Assembly: GCA_025331565.1 (NCBI GenBank) | Contig: JAFREQ010000100.1 | Span: forward strand, 372,001 to 436,000 | Reading direction: 5' to 3' | Source: Holacanthus passer | Lineage: Eukaryota; Chordata; Actinopteri; Pomacanthidae | Length of the DNA: 64,000 nt | Translations under genes and position numbers: made by a program | Notes under the pieces: generated by a model | Seen by the model: the letters and a program-made list of their open reading frames with translations, nothing else | The model's database searches: none | Told to the model about the DNA's origin: nothing | In this document: positions 12,561 to 24,712 of the stretch, one piece after another | Numbering within the stretch: the stretch's first letter is position 1 | Layout: each line of letters starts with the position of its first letter

Positions 12561-12923
12561 GTAAAATCCATCCAGAAGCAGATCTGGAGCTTTTGTTGTA
12601 TTGCTTGATCTTCCTCAGCAGATGGAGTTGCCTAGATATGGATTATGTGATATTATCAAAAGCTCAACATTAGTTACTAAATGAACCTGGAGGTCAGATT
12701 GTCTAGTCCAATAGTTTAGTTGCACTCAAGAACTCCAGTGAAAAAGGAGAAAAAGACAAACTCAACTGTGGTTGATGGGGTTATAAACTCCCTCAAGAGG
12801 CCTTTGAGCACATCTCACCTCCCCCAGAAAAGAGAAACCATCTGAACTCAGCTCAGACAAACATGACGCAAAGCAAACTGTATTATGAATGAGAAAGAGG
12901 AATCAAATGACTTTATAGACAAG

Positions 12924-13565
12924 TTTCAGTTTTCAGTTTTATTAGTCATATGTGGGTTAACATGGGGTCAATAGTACGATGAAATGTGTCGGATGAGAAA
13001 AACAGGTCAGCTCAGCAGTAAAAGCACTAGTCACAATAACAGCACCAGTCATATAAAGATAAAATGTGATTAAAAAGAGAAGTTTAAATTTGTGTGTAAA
13101 AGTACAAGTGTATACAGACGTATTGCACATTGGGTATGCATGTGTGATAGCAGCAGTCATAGTTGATAAAGTGCATTTCTGCATACAGCAGATAAGCAGA
13201 TATGCAATGTGAAATATTTTGTTATTGAGATAAGAAGCCTGATGGCCTGGTGGTAAAAAGTGTCTGGGTAGTCTGCATGTTGGGTGACTGTGGGACTTGA
13301 AGCTGCTGACCCCTTCAATCTCAGCATCACCAGTGTGGATGGGGAGGTGTCCACCCCCCTGCTGTCTCCTGTAGTCCACGATCCTCTCTTTAGTTTTACC
13401 GACGTTGAGAGAGAGGCTGTTGTCCTGCCACCAGCCGATCAGTGTCTTCACCTCCTCTCTGTAGGCCGTCTCATCATCGTCCGTGATGAGGCCCAGGATG
13501 GTCGTGTGGTCAGCAAATTTAATGATGACACTGGAGCTGTGCTTGGCGGCACAGTCGTTAGTGAA
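12924..13565 (-). pseudogene. L2/Rex-like LINE reverse-transcriptase relic
   Basis: On the minus strand the frame reads SVIIKFADHTTILGLI, then EEVKTLIGWWQDNSLSLNVG and KTKERIVDYRR, then a VSSFK block. These are the reverse-transcriptase core and following segments of L2/Rex-type non-LTR elements. The usual F/YADDT catalytic motif reads FADHT, the sequence after VSSFK is deleted and frameshifted, and the copy ends near 12924 in a tail of TTTTATTAGTCATATG type. It is a dead 5'-truncated copy. Confidence 0.8.
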
Positions 13566-15100
13566 AGTAATATCAGCAATGTGTACTTAAAGTATCAAAG
13601 TAAAAGTGCTCATTATGCAAGCAGAAGGGCGCCTGTCAGAGTTAAATTATTATATACTGCAATAATGGATTCTTATTACAGAAGCATTAACATGCAGCAT
13701 TTTAATGTAGAGGTTGATTGAGGTGGAGCTTATCTTAACTACGCATATATTGTTTGTAGTTTGATCCATAAAAATGCATTATATATTATAAACTATAAAC
13801 TCATGTGTATAAAAGATCTTCATGGGACGCACATGAAGGCAGGTTTACTCATCATGACGAGTACTTTGCAGCTTGTAAAAAAATTAGCCTATAATGTCTT
13901 GTTTTGGAGGGAGTTTCCAAAGGTTGGAAAAAAAGAACCCCGATGATGTCATCTGGCCTATTTCAGCTTGGACTTAGAGACTAAATACTATATTCTAACT
14001 GAAAGTCTTGTGTTATAAACTCGTGTCATGAGTTTGAAAGACATGGGCATTTACCAGGCAGGGTGGCTCTAAGAAAAGATGCTATCCTGTTGAATTATGG
14101 GAAATGTAGGATCAGTCAAATAGTGTTTTTATTTAGGAAGGTTCCTCGCTGAGTGAAATGGCCCAGAAGTATCTAAATAGCAGCCATGAAAAGAGCTGGT
14201 TGAATTCTCTAAATACTATAGGGGAAGATGCTTCAATGTGTCCTCGCTTATCTCCTTTAGCACAGGGTAAACTGCACCATCCTTTACAGAAGGAGACAAT
14301 GCCATTGCACAATTCCTTACAGCAGCAACATTTAAAGCAACGTATCATTCAACATCCACCGTTGCATAATTACATAGTTGAGTGTAAGTGAAGCTGGATT
14401 CTCTTAGCACGTCTTTTCCCAAGTCCTTATGATTCCTGCATCTCTCCTTGACCTCATGACATTTTCCATTAAGGTCAAGGAAAGTTTTATACAGTCTATG
14501 GGAAAAGTGTTTAGGAAAAGTTATAGATCATAATTTTTTTGGCCATTCAACTGCAGCCTAGGACCCAACAATCATGATTTGGATCATTTCTTCTTTCATT
14601 TGTCTTTATGGAAGTAGGACATTAAATTACTGGGATAACCCTTTAGATAGCCTACAGAACTGGAGTAAATTACTTCAAAAGTCTACTCTGCACAGTGGCT
14701 GTGTTGATGTCAAATTTTCCCACCAGTCACTTACATGACTTAGAGAAATGTTAACATATTTTGCATAAACATAAATACATTGTAATGTATAGAGTAAATG
14801 TATAAAGGTACAGTAAAGTGGTAGATGGATGGATAGAACCAGAGAAACCACATATTGGCTGTTTCACACTCACCAGAGCCTCAAAATGGAGATGATATGA
14901 AGTCAGCAAATGCCTCACACACACACACACACACACACTGTAAATTCATAAAGTGTATACTGGTGGGGTGACATCAGTCTGCATTTCTTTTTGAATCTGC
15001 ATCCAGGGTCACATTGTATTTTGTATTACAGTAGAATTAGTGGCGCGTGGGAGAACAGAAATCTCCGACATTTTGCTCAGCAGCTGACAGACAGAACATC
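13566..15100. other. intergenic, nothing recognised
   Basis: AT-rich spacer with a (CA)n microsatellite at 14916-14938. No exon or transposon is recognised. Confidence 0.6.
14916..14938. repeat. (CA)n microsatellite
   Basis: About eleven uninterrupted CA units. Confidence 0.9.
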
Positions 15101-15199
15101 TGTTCACTTTATTAGACTGACATAGAAATAATACCAACCTCTCCTGCATTCATTGCTGCCTTTAATCTGGTGAGTTCAGAGACGTGTGTGAGACTGACA

Positions 15200-15990
15200 T
15201 CATGTTTCTGCACCGTCGACTCTTGACGGGGATCCGATGTGCACGTTTCAGAGCTGGAGGTCACTACCTTGAACGCACCTGATCCGCCATATTGAAAACG
15301 TAATCGACTATCGACTTCGTTGCCTCTCTGATACAAAAACATGATCTTACCCCTATGATGTGTTTTCTTGTGACTCATAATTGACCCATTGTACACAGTA
15401 GTGAGTTTACGGTGATCTTGTCGCACATAAAGGTATTTTAGCTCATTTGACATTGGTATCCTACTTCTAATGTTGAGGTGTGTACACAGCATTTTCTTGT
15501 GGGATTATTAGTCTGTTTTATTAGTCATGGTGTGGGCTGTCCAGTTTGTGGACTTGGTCTGGATGAAATTACGTGAGGAAAGCCGATGTTGCACCGACAG
15601 AGAACATGAACTCTGTCAACCCGGATCCCCGCTCCTGATTGGACCTGAGCTCTGCACTTCAACGCAGCTTCTTTTAGCTCTTCGACTAAAGCCCTTCATG
15701 ATCAAACTATGTCATTCATCAGCGGAAGTGGAGTCAGTTTACACGGGAGATGTGATGCGCATCGGTGAGCTTAAATCAGCTTAATGGACTATTTAATTGC
15801 CAACCGTGCAACCCCTGATTGCGGCTCTTGCGCTTGCGCGGCGAAAAAAATTAAGAAATACGAATGGATGCCGTCAGAGAGGATAATAAATGAGTGAGTC
15901 CTCACTCTGCCGCTACTTCCGGTTACAATAAAAATGAGCATATATGCAAAGCGGGACTTCCGGCTTAAAGGACCATGCCAGTGTTTTTGG
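15200..15990. promoter_or_regulatory. unassigned block rich in promoter-type motifs
   Basis: Richer in CpG than its surroundings. It has a YY1-like CCGCCATATTG (about 15281-15291) and two ETS/GABP-type ACTTCCGG motifs (near 15914 and 15957), typical of housekeeping promoters, plus GCGCTTGCGCGGCG near 15831. A 126-codon minus-strand frame at 15112-15492 overlaps but resembles no family I know. It could be an alternative zmym2 promoter, a promoter of an unannotated RNA, or part of an old element. Confidence 0.35.
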
Positions 15991-16744
15991 AAAGTTTCAG
16001 CTAGTTACACATTCTGCGTTCTTTCTTTCACTTTCAGGCAACCATCGGGTTCCATTCATTTATGCACAGTAGAAGAAAACACTTGGCAAATATTTAAAAA
16101 CTTGCTTGAAAGCCATTACAGTGAAATAGAAAATTCTAATATTGTTAAGTGGGGATCCAGTTTGAGTTAAATAAGAGACTTTAAATTCATGGAGATGGAT
16201 TATACACCTCAAGTTTGAAGAATTTGATATTTGATTTTAATTTATTTGGAGCCCATAGTTTTTTTTTCACCATTACTGTACTAGTTCCTAACTTTTTTTA
16301 AAACTTGAAACAAAGCGACGTCTACTGGTATTTTTACTGACTTTGACCAGGATAAGCATAGATTTTTTTCCTTCTTTATTTGAGTAAGTAAAATGTTTCA
16401 CCCAAAAAAATGGTTAAATGGTTATCTTTGCCTACCTACCTACTGTTTATCCTTAACCAATAAATAGTCTAGAAATCTATATTACAAACTTTCTTGCAAC
16501 GTTTAAAAACTGAATATGATTGTTCAGTATCCCATCCTAAATGTTCAGAATGGCTGCATTACACAAAAGGTAATTTGAGATCACACAGTGATAACTAGGT
16601 GACCAGATATTTAACCTAGCTAATAATTATCCAAATCAAAAACTGCTCAGTTGTGTGTATGTAATGCAGCTAGATCAAACAACCAATATCAATGTATGTC
16701 CTGTCAATACTTCTGAGACTTAGGTAAATGTTCTCATCAGGCTC

Positions 16745-16860
16745 CCAATTGGTGCGTTACATCAAGTGAAATGCCATCCATACGGAGTGAGTCGTCTGTC
16801 CATTAGACAATCTTTGGACGGAAAGTGGAAAGTTCTCCGTTGTGCGCATGCGCTGCCCAG
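16745..16860 (+). promoter_or_regulatory. zmym2: probable zmym2 core promoter (CCAAT + NRF1)
   Basis: CCAAT at 16745-16749 is followed about 95 bases later by TGCGCATGCGCT (16843-16854), a full palindromic NRF1 site. Both are typical of TATA-less housekeeping promoters. A strong donor lies 60 bases downstream (CCG|GTAAGAGA at 16912/16913), as expected for a short non-coding first exon. The transcription start is inferred. Confidence 0.5.
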
Positions 16861-16912
16861 GATTAATGTGAAGGCACAAAAGTGGCGCTACACCGCTCCG
16901 AGCTCGACTCCG
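16855..16912 (+). other. zmym2: putative zmym2 non-coding first exon
   Basis: GC-rich sequence ending at GACTCCG|GTAAGAGA. The first coding exon starts with an acceptor 15 bases before its ATG (23988-23989 AG), so an upstream non-coding exon must exist; this is the best placed donor. The 5' limit is unknown. A second CpG-rich candidate ends near 17899 (GCAGCTCAG|GTAGTT). Confidence 0.4.
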
Positions 16913-16979
16913 GTAAGAGAACCTCACAGACCTCTTTTATATTCCAGCTTTACGCCTAATTAGTGAAAGTTTGGGGAAC

Positions 16980-18160
16980 TTGTGCGGGCCGCCGGGTGGA
17001 TCTCCGAGGACTCTGTCATGAGTCACGGTGGGGCGAGAAGACACGTTTAGGGACCAATAAAGAGTGAATATGAAGAGCTTGTCTCCGCTGCTCTGTGTGT
17101 GCTGTGGCTGCTGCCGCCTCTAGTCTCCAGTATTGTTCAGTTGGCTCCCTAATGGCGGACGGCAGGCAGTGCTGTTTTCCGCTGGGGGAGGAGGGGGAGG
17201 AGGAGGGGGGGCAAATTCTAACTGGTTGTGGAAATATTGGGTTCATACCCGGCTTTGGGTCACGGTGACTCCCGAGAGACTCCCGCAAACCCGATGCGGG
17301 GGTTTATCCGAGCCTCGCTGTTTACCACCGCATGACACAAATGAAGACAGTTCATGTGATACGTAACGCGAGGGCGCCCCTAGCGGCGGCCGGGTATATT
17401 TGCCACTGATTGCGCCAGGGTGGACGTGCAGGGTAACTTTCCAATTAAAACCCCAGCGTCACAGGTATCATAAAAATCGGGCTTTTTAAATCCGGATCCC
17501 GGCTCTGGTTTGGTGCCACTGACAATGTGCACGAGTGGAAACAATAAAGTGGACGAGAAGAAGAGGTGTTGTAGTAAAAGCACACGTTTCCAGCCATCAG
17601 AGCCCGTGTTTGTGAGTGTGTGCGCGCAACATTTGCGTCTATTTTCATGCGCTGATGCGAAGAAGTTGTGATCATTTTTAGTGCTATTTCAACAACGGCG
17701 CAGTCTGTGTCTGCTCTCCTCCCCTCGATCCGACGCTAATCCAATGGCTGTTTGCGCCAGGAAGGGGCAGGGGTGGGAACGGAACGGAACACCCTGAACC
17801 ACGTTTCTTCTGGATCCCAACTTGGAAGCCAACCTACCCCTGCCCCCTCTCATTCACCTGGGCTATTTATGGAAGAGTTGCGCAGCTCAGGTAGTTCTCT
17901 TTATTGTTCTTGATTAAAGTTTTGGACCTGCTCTCCATAGCCAAGTTTGTTAAATATTAAGCTGGGGAGAAAAAGGAAAGGAAGCTCGGATCAGGTCGAG
18001 CCACAGTCACCGCTTGTCACCGGGTGTGTGGACCGGATCTGGTGCCGTGGTGGTCCTCGTCGTGGAGCTGAGCCTCCAGCCGGTGTTCATAATGAAGGGC
18101 ACAGCCAGGGGGGACTTGAGCGGCCCCTGGAAGCTTGGTACAGGCTGTCCTCCTGTGTTG
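16980..18160. promoter_or_regulatory. zmym2: CpG-rich region downstream of the zmym2 promoter
   Basis: Visibly enriched in CG dinucleotides compared with the AT-rich flanks. It includes an AP-1-type TGAGTCA (17020-17026), a GC-rich G-run block, and a CCAAT (about 17742) about 130 bases before CTATTTATGG. It may be the CpG island body or an alternative promoter. Confidence 0.45.
17184..17211 (+). promoter_or_regulatory. G-quadruplex-type G-run cluster
   Basis: Five-G, five-G and seven-G runs separated by AGGA and AGGAGGA satisfy the G3+N1-7 pattern, since the last run can split in two. It lies about 270 bases downstream of the putative first exon. Confidence 0.5.
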
Positions 18161-19940
18161 GTTTTCTAACATTGCACTGAGGGCTCATCAGCTGTGTGCA
18201 GCTCAGAATAGGCAGCTTTAGTTTTGCCTTCAGCTGCCAGGTAACCGGACTGGACTGCATTTTAGCCCATCAGCTGGCTTGGGGGATGTTCTGGTGGCTG
18301 CGCATTACGCATCACTTCTCAGTGACATAAGCCTTATATAATAATCTCAGGCGTTTGATTTGAATATGTTATTAGTCGGTTGCTTTCTGCGCAACTGGCG
18401 CAAACAGCTGCACGTCTCCACCTTGTGACCTGCGGGGGGAAATGATGTCAGGTTGGCTGCATGCGCACACTGATGGCGTTGGAAAGGTGGAGGTGCACCT
18501 ATGTGAGGTGATGATGTGGCCGGGGTTGGTCTGGCGCAGCTGTTGTCTGCTCAGTGTTTGGTTGCACGGAGGCAGTCTCAGCCCCGGCCCAGCCCACCTC
18601 TCTGTCCGTCCACCTGGTGTTGACGCTGGGTGCAAGGTTGCATGTCAGAGCTCATTAATGCCGGACCTTCGTTTTCCCCTCTCATCCACGTGAATGCAGG
18701 CTGGCTCCTAGCTCTGCATTGCAGTCTGAACTGAGTCTAGACCAGGCTATTTTTTCCACTCTGAGCACCACTGAGTTGCTTTGCACATAGATTCCCTCTG
18801 TTGGTGTAATATCAGGCCAAAAAGCTGTGATGCAGTTTTTTTTTTTGCAGCTCAGCTTGGCTTTGGGGAGGTGTTGCACATGGGGAGAAGGGGGCTTTTG
18901 GGACCTCTCTTAATATTTTGACACCAGTTAACCTCATGGTCGTGGACAGATGTGTTATAACCCTAACACACATTGTGTCTAGACATACGCTTGGGTATAT
19001 GTCCTCTAAAACACAAGCTTGAGTTAGATCATGCAGTCACTGACTTTAGAGAATGGTTTGGAATCCCATCCTGTGAACACTCAAGAACGACTTATTGATC
19101 TTGAATGTCATGCTGTTTTGGCTTGTGCTTCCTGTCACATGGTCACCGTGAGCAGCTCTCTTCCTCTTCTAGCTTCAGTGTTTTACAGTCAAGTAGATCT
19201 TAATAATCATCATACATCGTACTGTATGCAGCTCTGGTATGATGTGTGGGGTGTAATAATATGTGCAGTGTTTTTACTCAAAAGTTCTGACTTGGATGAA
19301 CTTTGACATAGAGACAAGGGCTAGACATAGCCCCAGACAAAGCTTTTCATTTTACATTTTGTTTGAATTTTTGTGAAAAAAGATGTGAGATCTGATTTAG
19401 TAAATTATTATTAGTAAACAGAATTCAGGTAGCCATCTTTTTACTGTCATTTCAAAGGACAGCTCTGTTTCCTATGTAGTGATGCAGCCTTTTCCAGTGG
19501 TCAGTAATAGTGGTGCCAGGGTAAGATAACATGGACTCTATTCAAGGGGTTGGGTTTAACACGATTGATACAGCCTGGTAGTCTGTATATATGTTTAAAG
19601 TATGCAGACTGTGAATTGCACTTTTGTTTGGCTTTTTAATGTGTAGCCATGGTCCAGATGTTTTATTGCTGTTTACATGGGAGTGTAACCTGTAACTAAA
19701 ACATCTGATAATGCAACACAATAGCCCTGCTCTAAATACCAGTGTTTGTTTGATTTTTGCTGAGTCAGTTACAGGTGCTTGATACTTGTCTTTGAGGGTT
19801 TAGTTTTTAGCTTTGCTGTGCAAATATCCCATTAAATGTCTTCCAGTCAGTGTCACCGCTGCATTTAAACCATTTTCACTGATTTACAAATGTTTACATA
19901 TAAGTTTTGCCCATTTCCTGATTTTTTTTTTTCCATTTTT

Positions 19941-21220
19941 GCATATTTGTCACACTTGATTGTTTCAGATCTTCAAAGTTGAACATAAGATAATCTGTTT
20001 AAACACAAAATACAGCTTGTAAATGGTTATTTCATTCATTGAAGGAAAAACGTTACACCTATAACACCCATTTGAAAAAGTAAACTTACTAACTGTTTGT
20101 ACCACTTTTAGCAGTAACAGTTGCAACAAACTGCAATGCTTCGAATAACTGGAGGTCAATCTTTCACATTGGATTTTGGACCACTCTTTCTTTACAGAAT
20201 TGTTTTCATTCAGTCACATGGGAGGGAAGGTTTTCGAGCATGAACCCGTTTAAGGTCCTGCTGCACCATCTCAATCGGATTCAAGTCAGGACATTGACTA
20301 GGCCACTCCAAAACTTTCACTAGTTTCGTTTAAGCCGTGAGCTTCAGATCACAGACTGATGGCCGAAAATTCCCCCTCTGGTAGAAAGCAGAATTCCATG
20401 AAGTATGGCAAGTCGCCCAGGTCCTGAAGCAGCATAGCATCTCCACACCATCACACTACCACCACGTTTGATGGTTGGTGTGATGTAACAGAGCCCACAT
20501 CTTTCAAAAAGTTCTGCTTTTGACTCATGAGTCCACAAAACACTATACCAAAAGGCTTTGGGGGAGGTCATCAATGTGGTTTTGGGCAAATGTGAAGCGA
20601 GCCCTTGTATTCTTCTGTGTTAACAGTGGTTTTGCCTTGCAGCCCTCCCATGGATACCATTTTTGCCCAATCTCTTATGGTGGAAACATGAATGCTGACA
20701 TTAACTGAGGCGAGCAAGGCCTGCAGTTCTTTTAGATGCTTGTCTGGGTTCTTTTGTGACTTCCTGGATGAGTTGTTGATACACTCTGGAAGAAGAGCCT
20801 TAGAAATGGCTTTGTGACCCTTTCCAGACTGATCTATTTCAGTAACTTTCTTTTTCATCTCTTCTGGTATTTCTTTTTTGATCACAGCATACTGTACTGC
20901 TTGTTTAGTCCATTTAGCCAACATCACATTGCTGGAAAGGTTTTATTTAAGTGATGTCTAGATTGTACAGGGTTGACAGTAATCAAACCTGATTGTGTGT
21001 AGTCTTAATTGAACCCGATTTTGAATTCAATTTGGTTCATTGGTTGAATAAGTAACTAAGGGCAGTTACTTTTTCACACAGGGCCACTTGGTGTTGGATA
21101 ATTTCTTCCTTCAGTAAATGAAATCATCATTTAAACTATATTTTGTGTTTAACGGGGTTGTCTTTCTCTCATATTTAACTTTGGTGGGAGATCTGAAACA
21201 ATTAAGTGTGACAAATATGC
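19941..21220 (-). mobile_element. Tc1-like DNA transposon with long inverted ends, inactive
   Basis: Left end GCATATTTGTCACACTTGAT and right end (reverse complement) GCATATTTGTCACACTTAAT are near-identical. Imperfect inversion continues about 140-150 bases inward: TGTTTCAGATCT, AAACACAAAATA, ATTTCATT and TGAAGGAA blocks align on both sides. Inside, the minus strand carries transposase pieces: an N-terminal helix-turn-helix part (20927-20571, MMLAKWTKQAVQYAVIKKEI), then a frame with FWYSVLWTHESKAELFE and RGGSVMVWRCYAASGPGRLA (20589-20344), a Tc1 catalytic region with frameshifts and deletions. A clear TA duplication cannot be fixed by eye. Confidence 0.85.
20344..20927 (-). pseudogene. broken Tc1 transposase
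   Basis: Two overlapping frames cover the DNA-binding half and part of the DDE half. The GGSVMVW block is present, but the remaining catalytic segment toward the left end is scrambled or missing, so no full-length enzyme can be encoded. Confidence 0.8.
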
Positions 21221-22633
21221 TACTATAAAACTACTTTTACATCACGGTATAAAATGAAAACTATTTTTGCTATTATGTCTCAAAATAAGGTTTTAGGTTA
21301 GTGGTATAGTTGCCAATTGACAGTAGTATTTAGTAACTTTTTAAAAATCATATGCAGCCACAATGCAGGAGGACTATTGCCTTAGATTTGAAGTATTTGT
21401 TATTTTGCCAACCACCTTTTTCTTGCCAAGTAGTAGTCTTGAAATAGGTGTCAAGTAAATTACAGTCAAATTGCTAACCCCCAGTAGCAGATCAACTCCC
21501 TATTTTTTGAAAATGGGTAATAAACAAAGATGTCCGAAGAAATCTGGAAAGTCAGGAAAATTTATTTCGTTTTCATGTCTTGAAATTTTGGAATGGAGTA
21601 TTCTGGAAAACATGGAGAAATAAATAGTGTAGTGCAGATCTCATTTATACATGACTGTAGGCTGCTGAGACATCTGGAGATACTTGTTGAGAGGAATCAT
21701 GTCCAGTCACAGAAAGATACGTCCCAGTTTTTAACCATGTGATCAGGGTCTCCTGCCAGACAGCACAGCACCTTTAGTGTCTGACGGGGAAGTCTGGGTG
21801 AAGCCAACACCACAAAAACATCAGTATTATTTGTTATCTACTGTAACAGCAAAATCTGAATTTGGTCATGAAGCTAACACATGGAAAGTGAAAATTGTAA
21901 AATATAAACAAAACCTTAGTACTCCTCAAAGGCAAATGTGTTTCCCACAAGATATCATAGCTGTAGTGGTGTGATATTAATTCGATGCACCCCACAGTGC
22001 TGGGGCCAAAATGGCCGCCACAATGATGCCAAAGCCTGACTTCCTCTCTCGTATAGACTATGCTCAGTTAAAGCTTTGAAGGCTGTATTCAGGTGCTTTC
22101 AGGCTCTTCCTGTTCAGGGTGACTGTTGGTGACGAACATACAGCTACAAAGATCATTGTCTGCACAGGAGTGTGTCTGTGAGCTCGCATCTGTTTGTGTG
22201 CTTTCTGTGTCGGTATGTGTGTTTCTGTGCTGCAGCTGTCAGCAGTGATGTGATGTGTGGCTCACAGCCACCCTCACTGCTGTGTAACATGAAAAGGAGA
22301 TTTTGACAGAAACAGATCAACATAGAGAGTGCAGATGTTCCCAAAAGTGCTTTAAATAATATTTGATCCCGAGTGTGACACCAAACTGGCCAACAGCACA
22401 TCTTATTGTATCTGTTCTTCTCTTCTGGATTTCTAGACACACTTCAGAAGCCCACATTTAGTAACAGTTCACTGTTAAATGCATTTTGACATCGAGCCTT
22501 ACATACATTGCTGAACAGCCTTAATGAATTCAATATTACATAGGGTGATATCATTTAAATATTGTGTTGGCCAACTCAATAGCACCCAGATGTAAAGCGC
22601 AGACAACAAGTCCCCTTGGTGGTGGGCCTTACT

Positions 22634-22680
22634 GTCACCACGGCAACCAAGGTGTAGCTTCACCAGTTGCTGGGGGCAAC
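22634..22680. promoter_or_regulatory. two RFX X-box-like motifs
   Basis: GTCACCACGGCAAC (22634-22647) fits GTNRCC-N2-RGYAAC exactly. GTTGCTGGGGGCAAC (22666-22680) fits with one mismatch. They are 18 bases apart in zmym2 intron 1. Confidence 0.4.
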
Positions 22681-23989
22681 GGGAGAGAAGCTGTGTGGAG
22701 CGACACACAGGGGAAGGGAGGGAGGGATGTGACATACAGCAGGTAAGAGCAGGAGTAAAGTGCTGGGTTGTTGAGTGAGGAGGTGCAGAGAAAAAGGAGG
22801 ATGAGAGGAAGATGTATGATGGAGGGGGGAGGAGCAAAGTTGCCTTCGTTGCTGGGCAGGCACATAGCAGTTCTTGAGAGTCTACGTTCAGCCATGAAGA
22901 CATTGGCACTACCGTTGCACTACTACTACTGGAGCACAAAGCCCTCCACCATCCTCCAGTCCTGTCAATATAATACTTGTCTAAAGCGATATTGGAATCG
23001 TTTTAGAAAATTGTCTCAGGAAAAGTATTGTGATATAACAGATTGCCAGTGTTTCTGAGCTGATTGCAATAGTTCTCACGATTTAAGAAGTGTACACTCT
23101 TTGAGGAGCTGACTAATCTGTACTAAGGTTGCAATAACAATGCAGGAATATGTTACGTTCCACCAATTATTTATTACTGAGACTGCTGAAGATAGTCATT
23201 GGTGTTATGAGGTTTTATGTCTTAGAAAGAATTATCAACACTGTAAAACTGCTACTATTCGTTCCCATTAACTTGATAAAAGAAGTACAATGTTTAGAGC
23301 CTCATGGTCAAGTACTTCACCTTAAAAAGGAAACGTTTTAATTGACCTCAATAACCTCAATGAAGCAACACAGCTGTCACATGACTTCCCCCAGCATCGC
23401 CAAGGCATCCGTTGGGCTCCAACTGTGAGCAGAGCATACAGTTAAATCATGGGTCTAGCTTTGTCTTGGAGGAAACAGGTCATAGTTTGAAATGAAACAT
23501 TCATGCCTGGGACAAGCGGAGTTCAAAATTAGATTATAGATTAGATGTTTTAAAAGTTTAACCAAAGAGATTAAAAACATTTGTTCACTTATCTAGTGTT
23601 AGGTAGCATCAAGCTATCTAAATGTTTTTTTGAAAATCTGTGAGCTCCACACAAAAAATTCCTCCTCTCTACCCCCTTTGTCATCATCTACTATTTCAGA
23701 GATGATTATCTGAAAAGTTCTGAAATATTATCTGAAATAGCATGGCTATAAAGGCCAGAGGTCAGATTTTTGGTGAAATGACTACCAACTGTCAGCTAGT
23801 GACATGGGCAAAAATGGTGGTAGCTAACAATGGGAACATGTCTCAACCAGGTATGAGGAGGCTATGTGGGGGGAGCTTGCCTCTGGGGATACCTGCGGCC
23901 ACCACCTGCACAGCTGTCAGACATATGTCATAAAACCAATCACTGGTGTTGGCTTCATGTAATTGTCTGCCTTTTGTTTGTGTTGGCAG

Positions 23990-24712
23990 GTGGTTGCCTT
24001 AGCCATGGACGGGGAGTCAGAACCAAACCCTGTCGTAGCAGAAGAGGCAGGGGAGCGGGTGGAGCCCATGGATGCCACTCCCTCCCCCCAGCAACAGACC
24101 ACGCCCCCTTCAGAGGAGGCTGGGGAGGCAGTTTCCATGGTGACAGAAGATGGAGCCACAAAGGAGGATGGCACAGAGGACAATAATAATAATGATGATG
24201 ATGATGATGTGGTTCTCGTAGGGGAGGAGGCTCCCCAGCCTTCTGCCACAACCCTTTCCCAAGACACGCCCAGCACAGACTGCCTAGAGCCAGCTGCTGC
24301 TGCGGCAACTGTAGACATGTCCACGGCAGCGATGCCTTCAAAGACTCCCAGTTCTCCTGCGTCTTCCAGCACATCTACAGTGGCAGCACCTCCTAAACCT
24401 CCAACCACAGCAGCAGAGCCCATTGTCATTGACGATGAGGAGGACTCTGAACAGAAAGACACTTCCCCCTCCTCACCAGCGCACCCCGGCGACACCTCTG
24501 CCTCCCACTCACCAGGTGCACTCAGCAGCACTGAGCCAGATTCAGAGATCAGGATCGCCAGTGTCACCACACTGGGCTCCAGTAGCCAGAAAGGAAGCTC
24601 CCCCATTTCTGCAGTAAATACTTCACCAGATCCAGTGGATGTCCAGGCAGACATGAACCTGATGATAACCTCGGTGACTTCACTGCAGGGCGGGACAGCA
24701 GCTGTCACAGCG
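23990..24712 (+). CDS. zmym2: zmym2 coding exon 1
   Basis: Acceptor TTGGCAG, 15 bases of 5' UTR, then ATG at 24005; 236 codons to donor GTGAGA. It is acidic and Ser/Thr/Pro-rich. An (AAT)n(GAT)n run at 24182-24208 encodes NNNNDDDDD, directly before VVLVGEE. PIVIDDEED and MNLMITSVTSLQ match conserved ZMYM2 blocks. Confidence 0.92.

Larger units (their letters stand above)
16913..23989 (+). other. zmym2: zmym2 intron 1 (inferred)
   Basis: About 7 kb with no supported coding exon. Its 5' kilobase is CpG-rich, with a G-quadruplex-type run at 17184-17211 and a CCAAT at about 17742. Further in are a complete-looking Tc1 element (19941-21220), a YY1-type AAAATGGCCGCC near 22008 and two RFX X-box-like sites at 22634-22680. 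Confidence 0.5.

Noticed and set aside
15112..15492. 126-codon minus-strand frame as a gene
   Set aside because: No recognised domain or homologue; left as an open question within the promoter-like block.
17365..17390. CTCF-like GCGCCCCTAGCGG site
   Set aside because: One base short in the invariant C run compared with the consensus.
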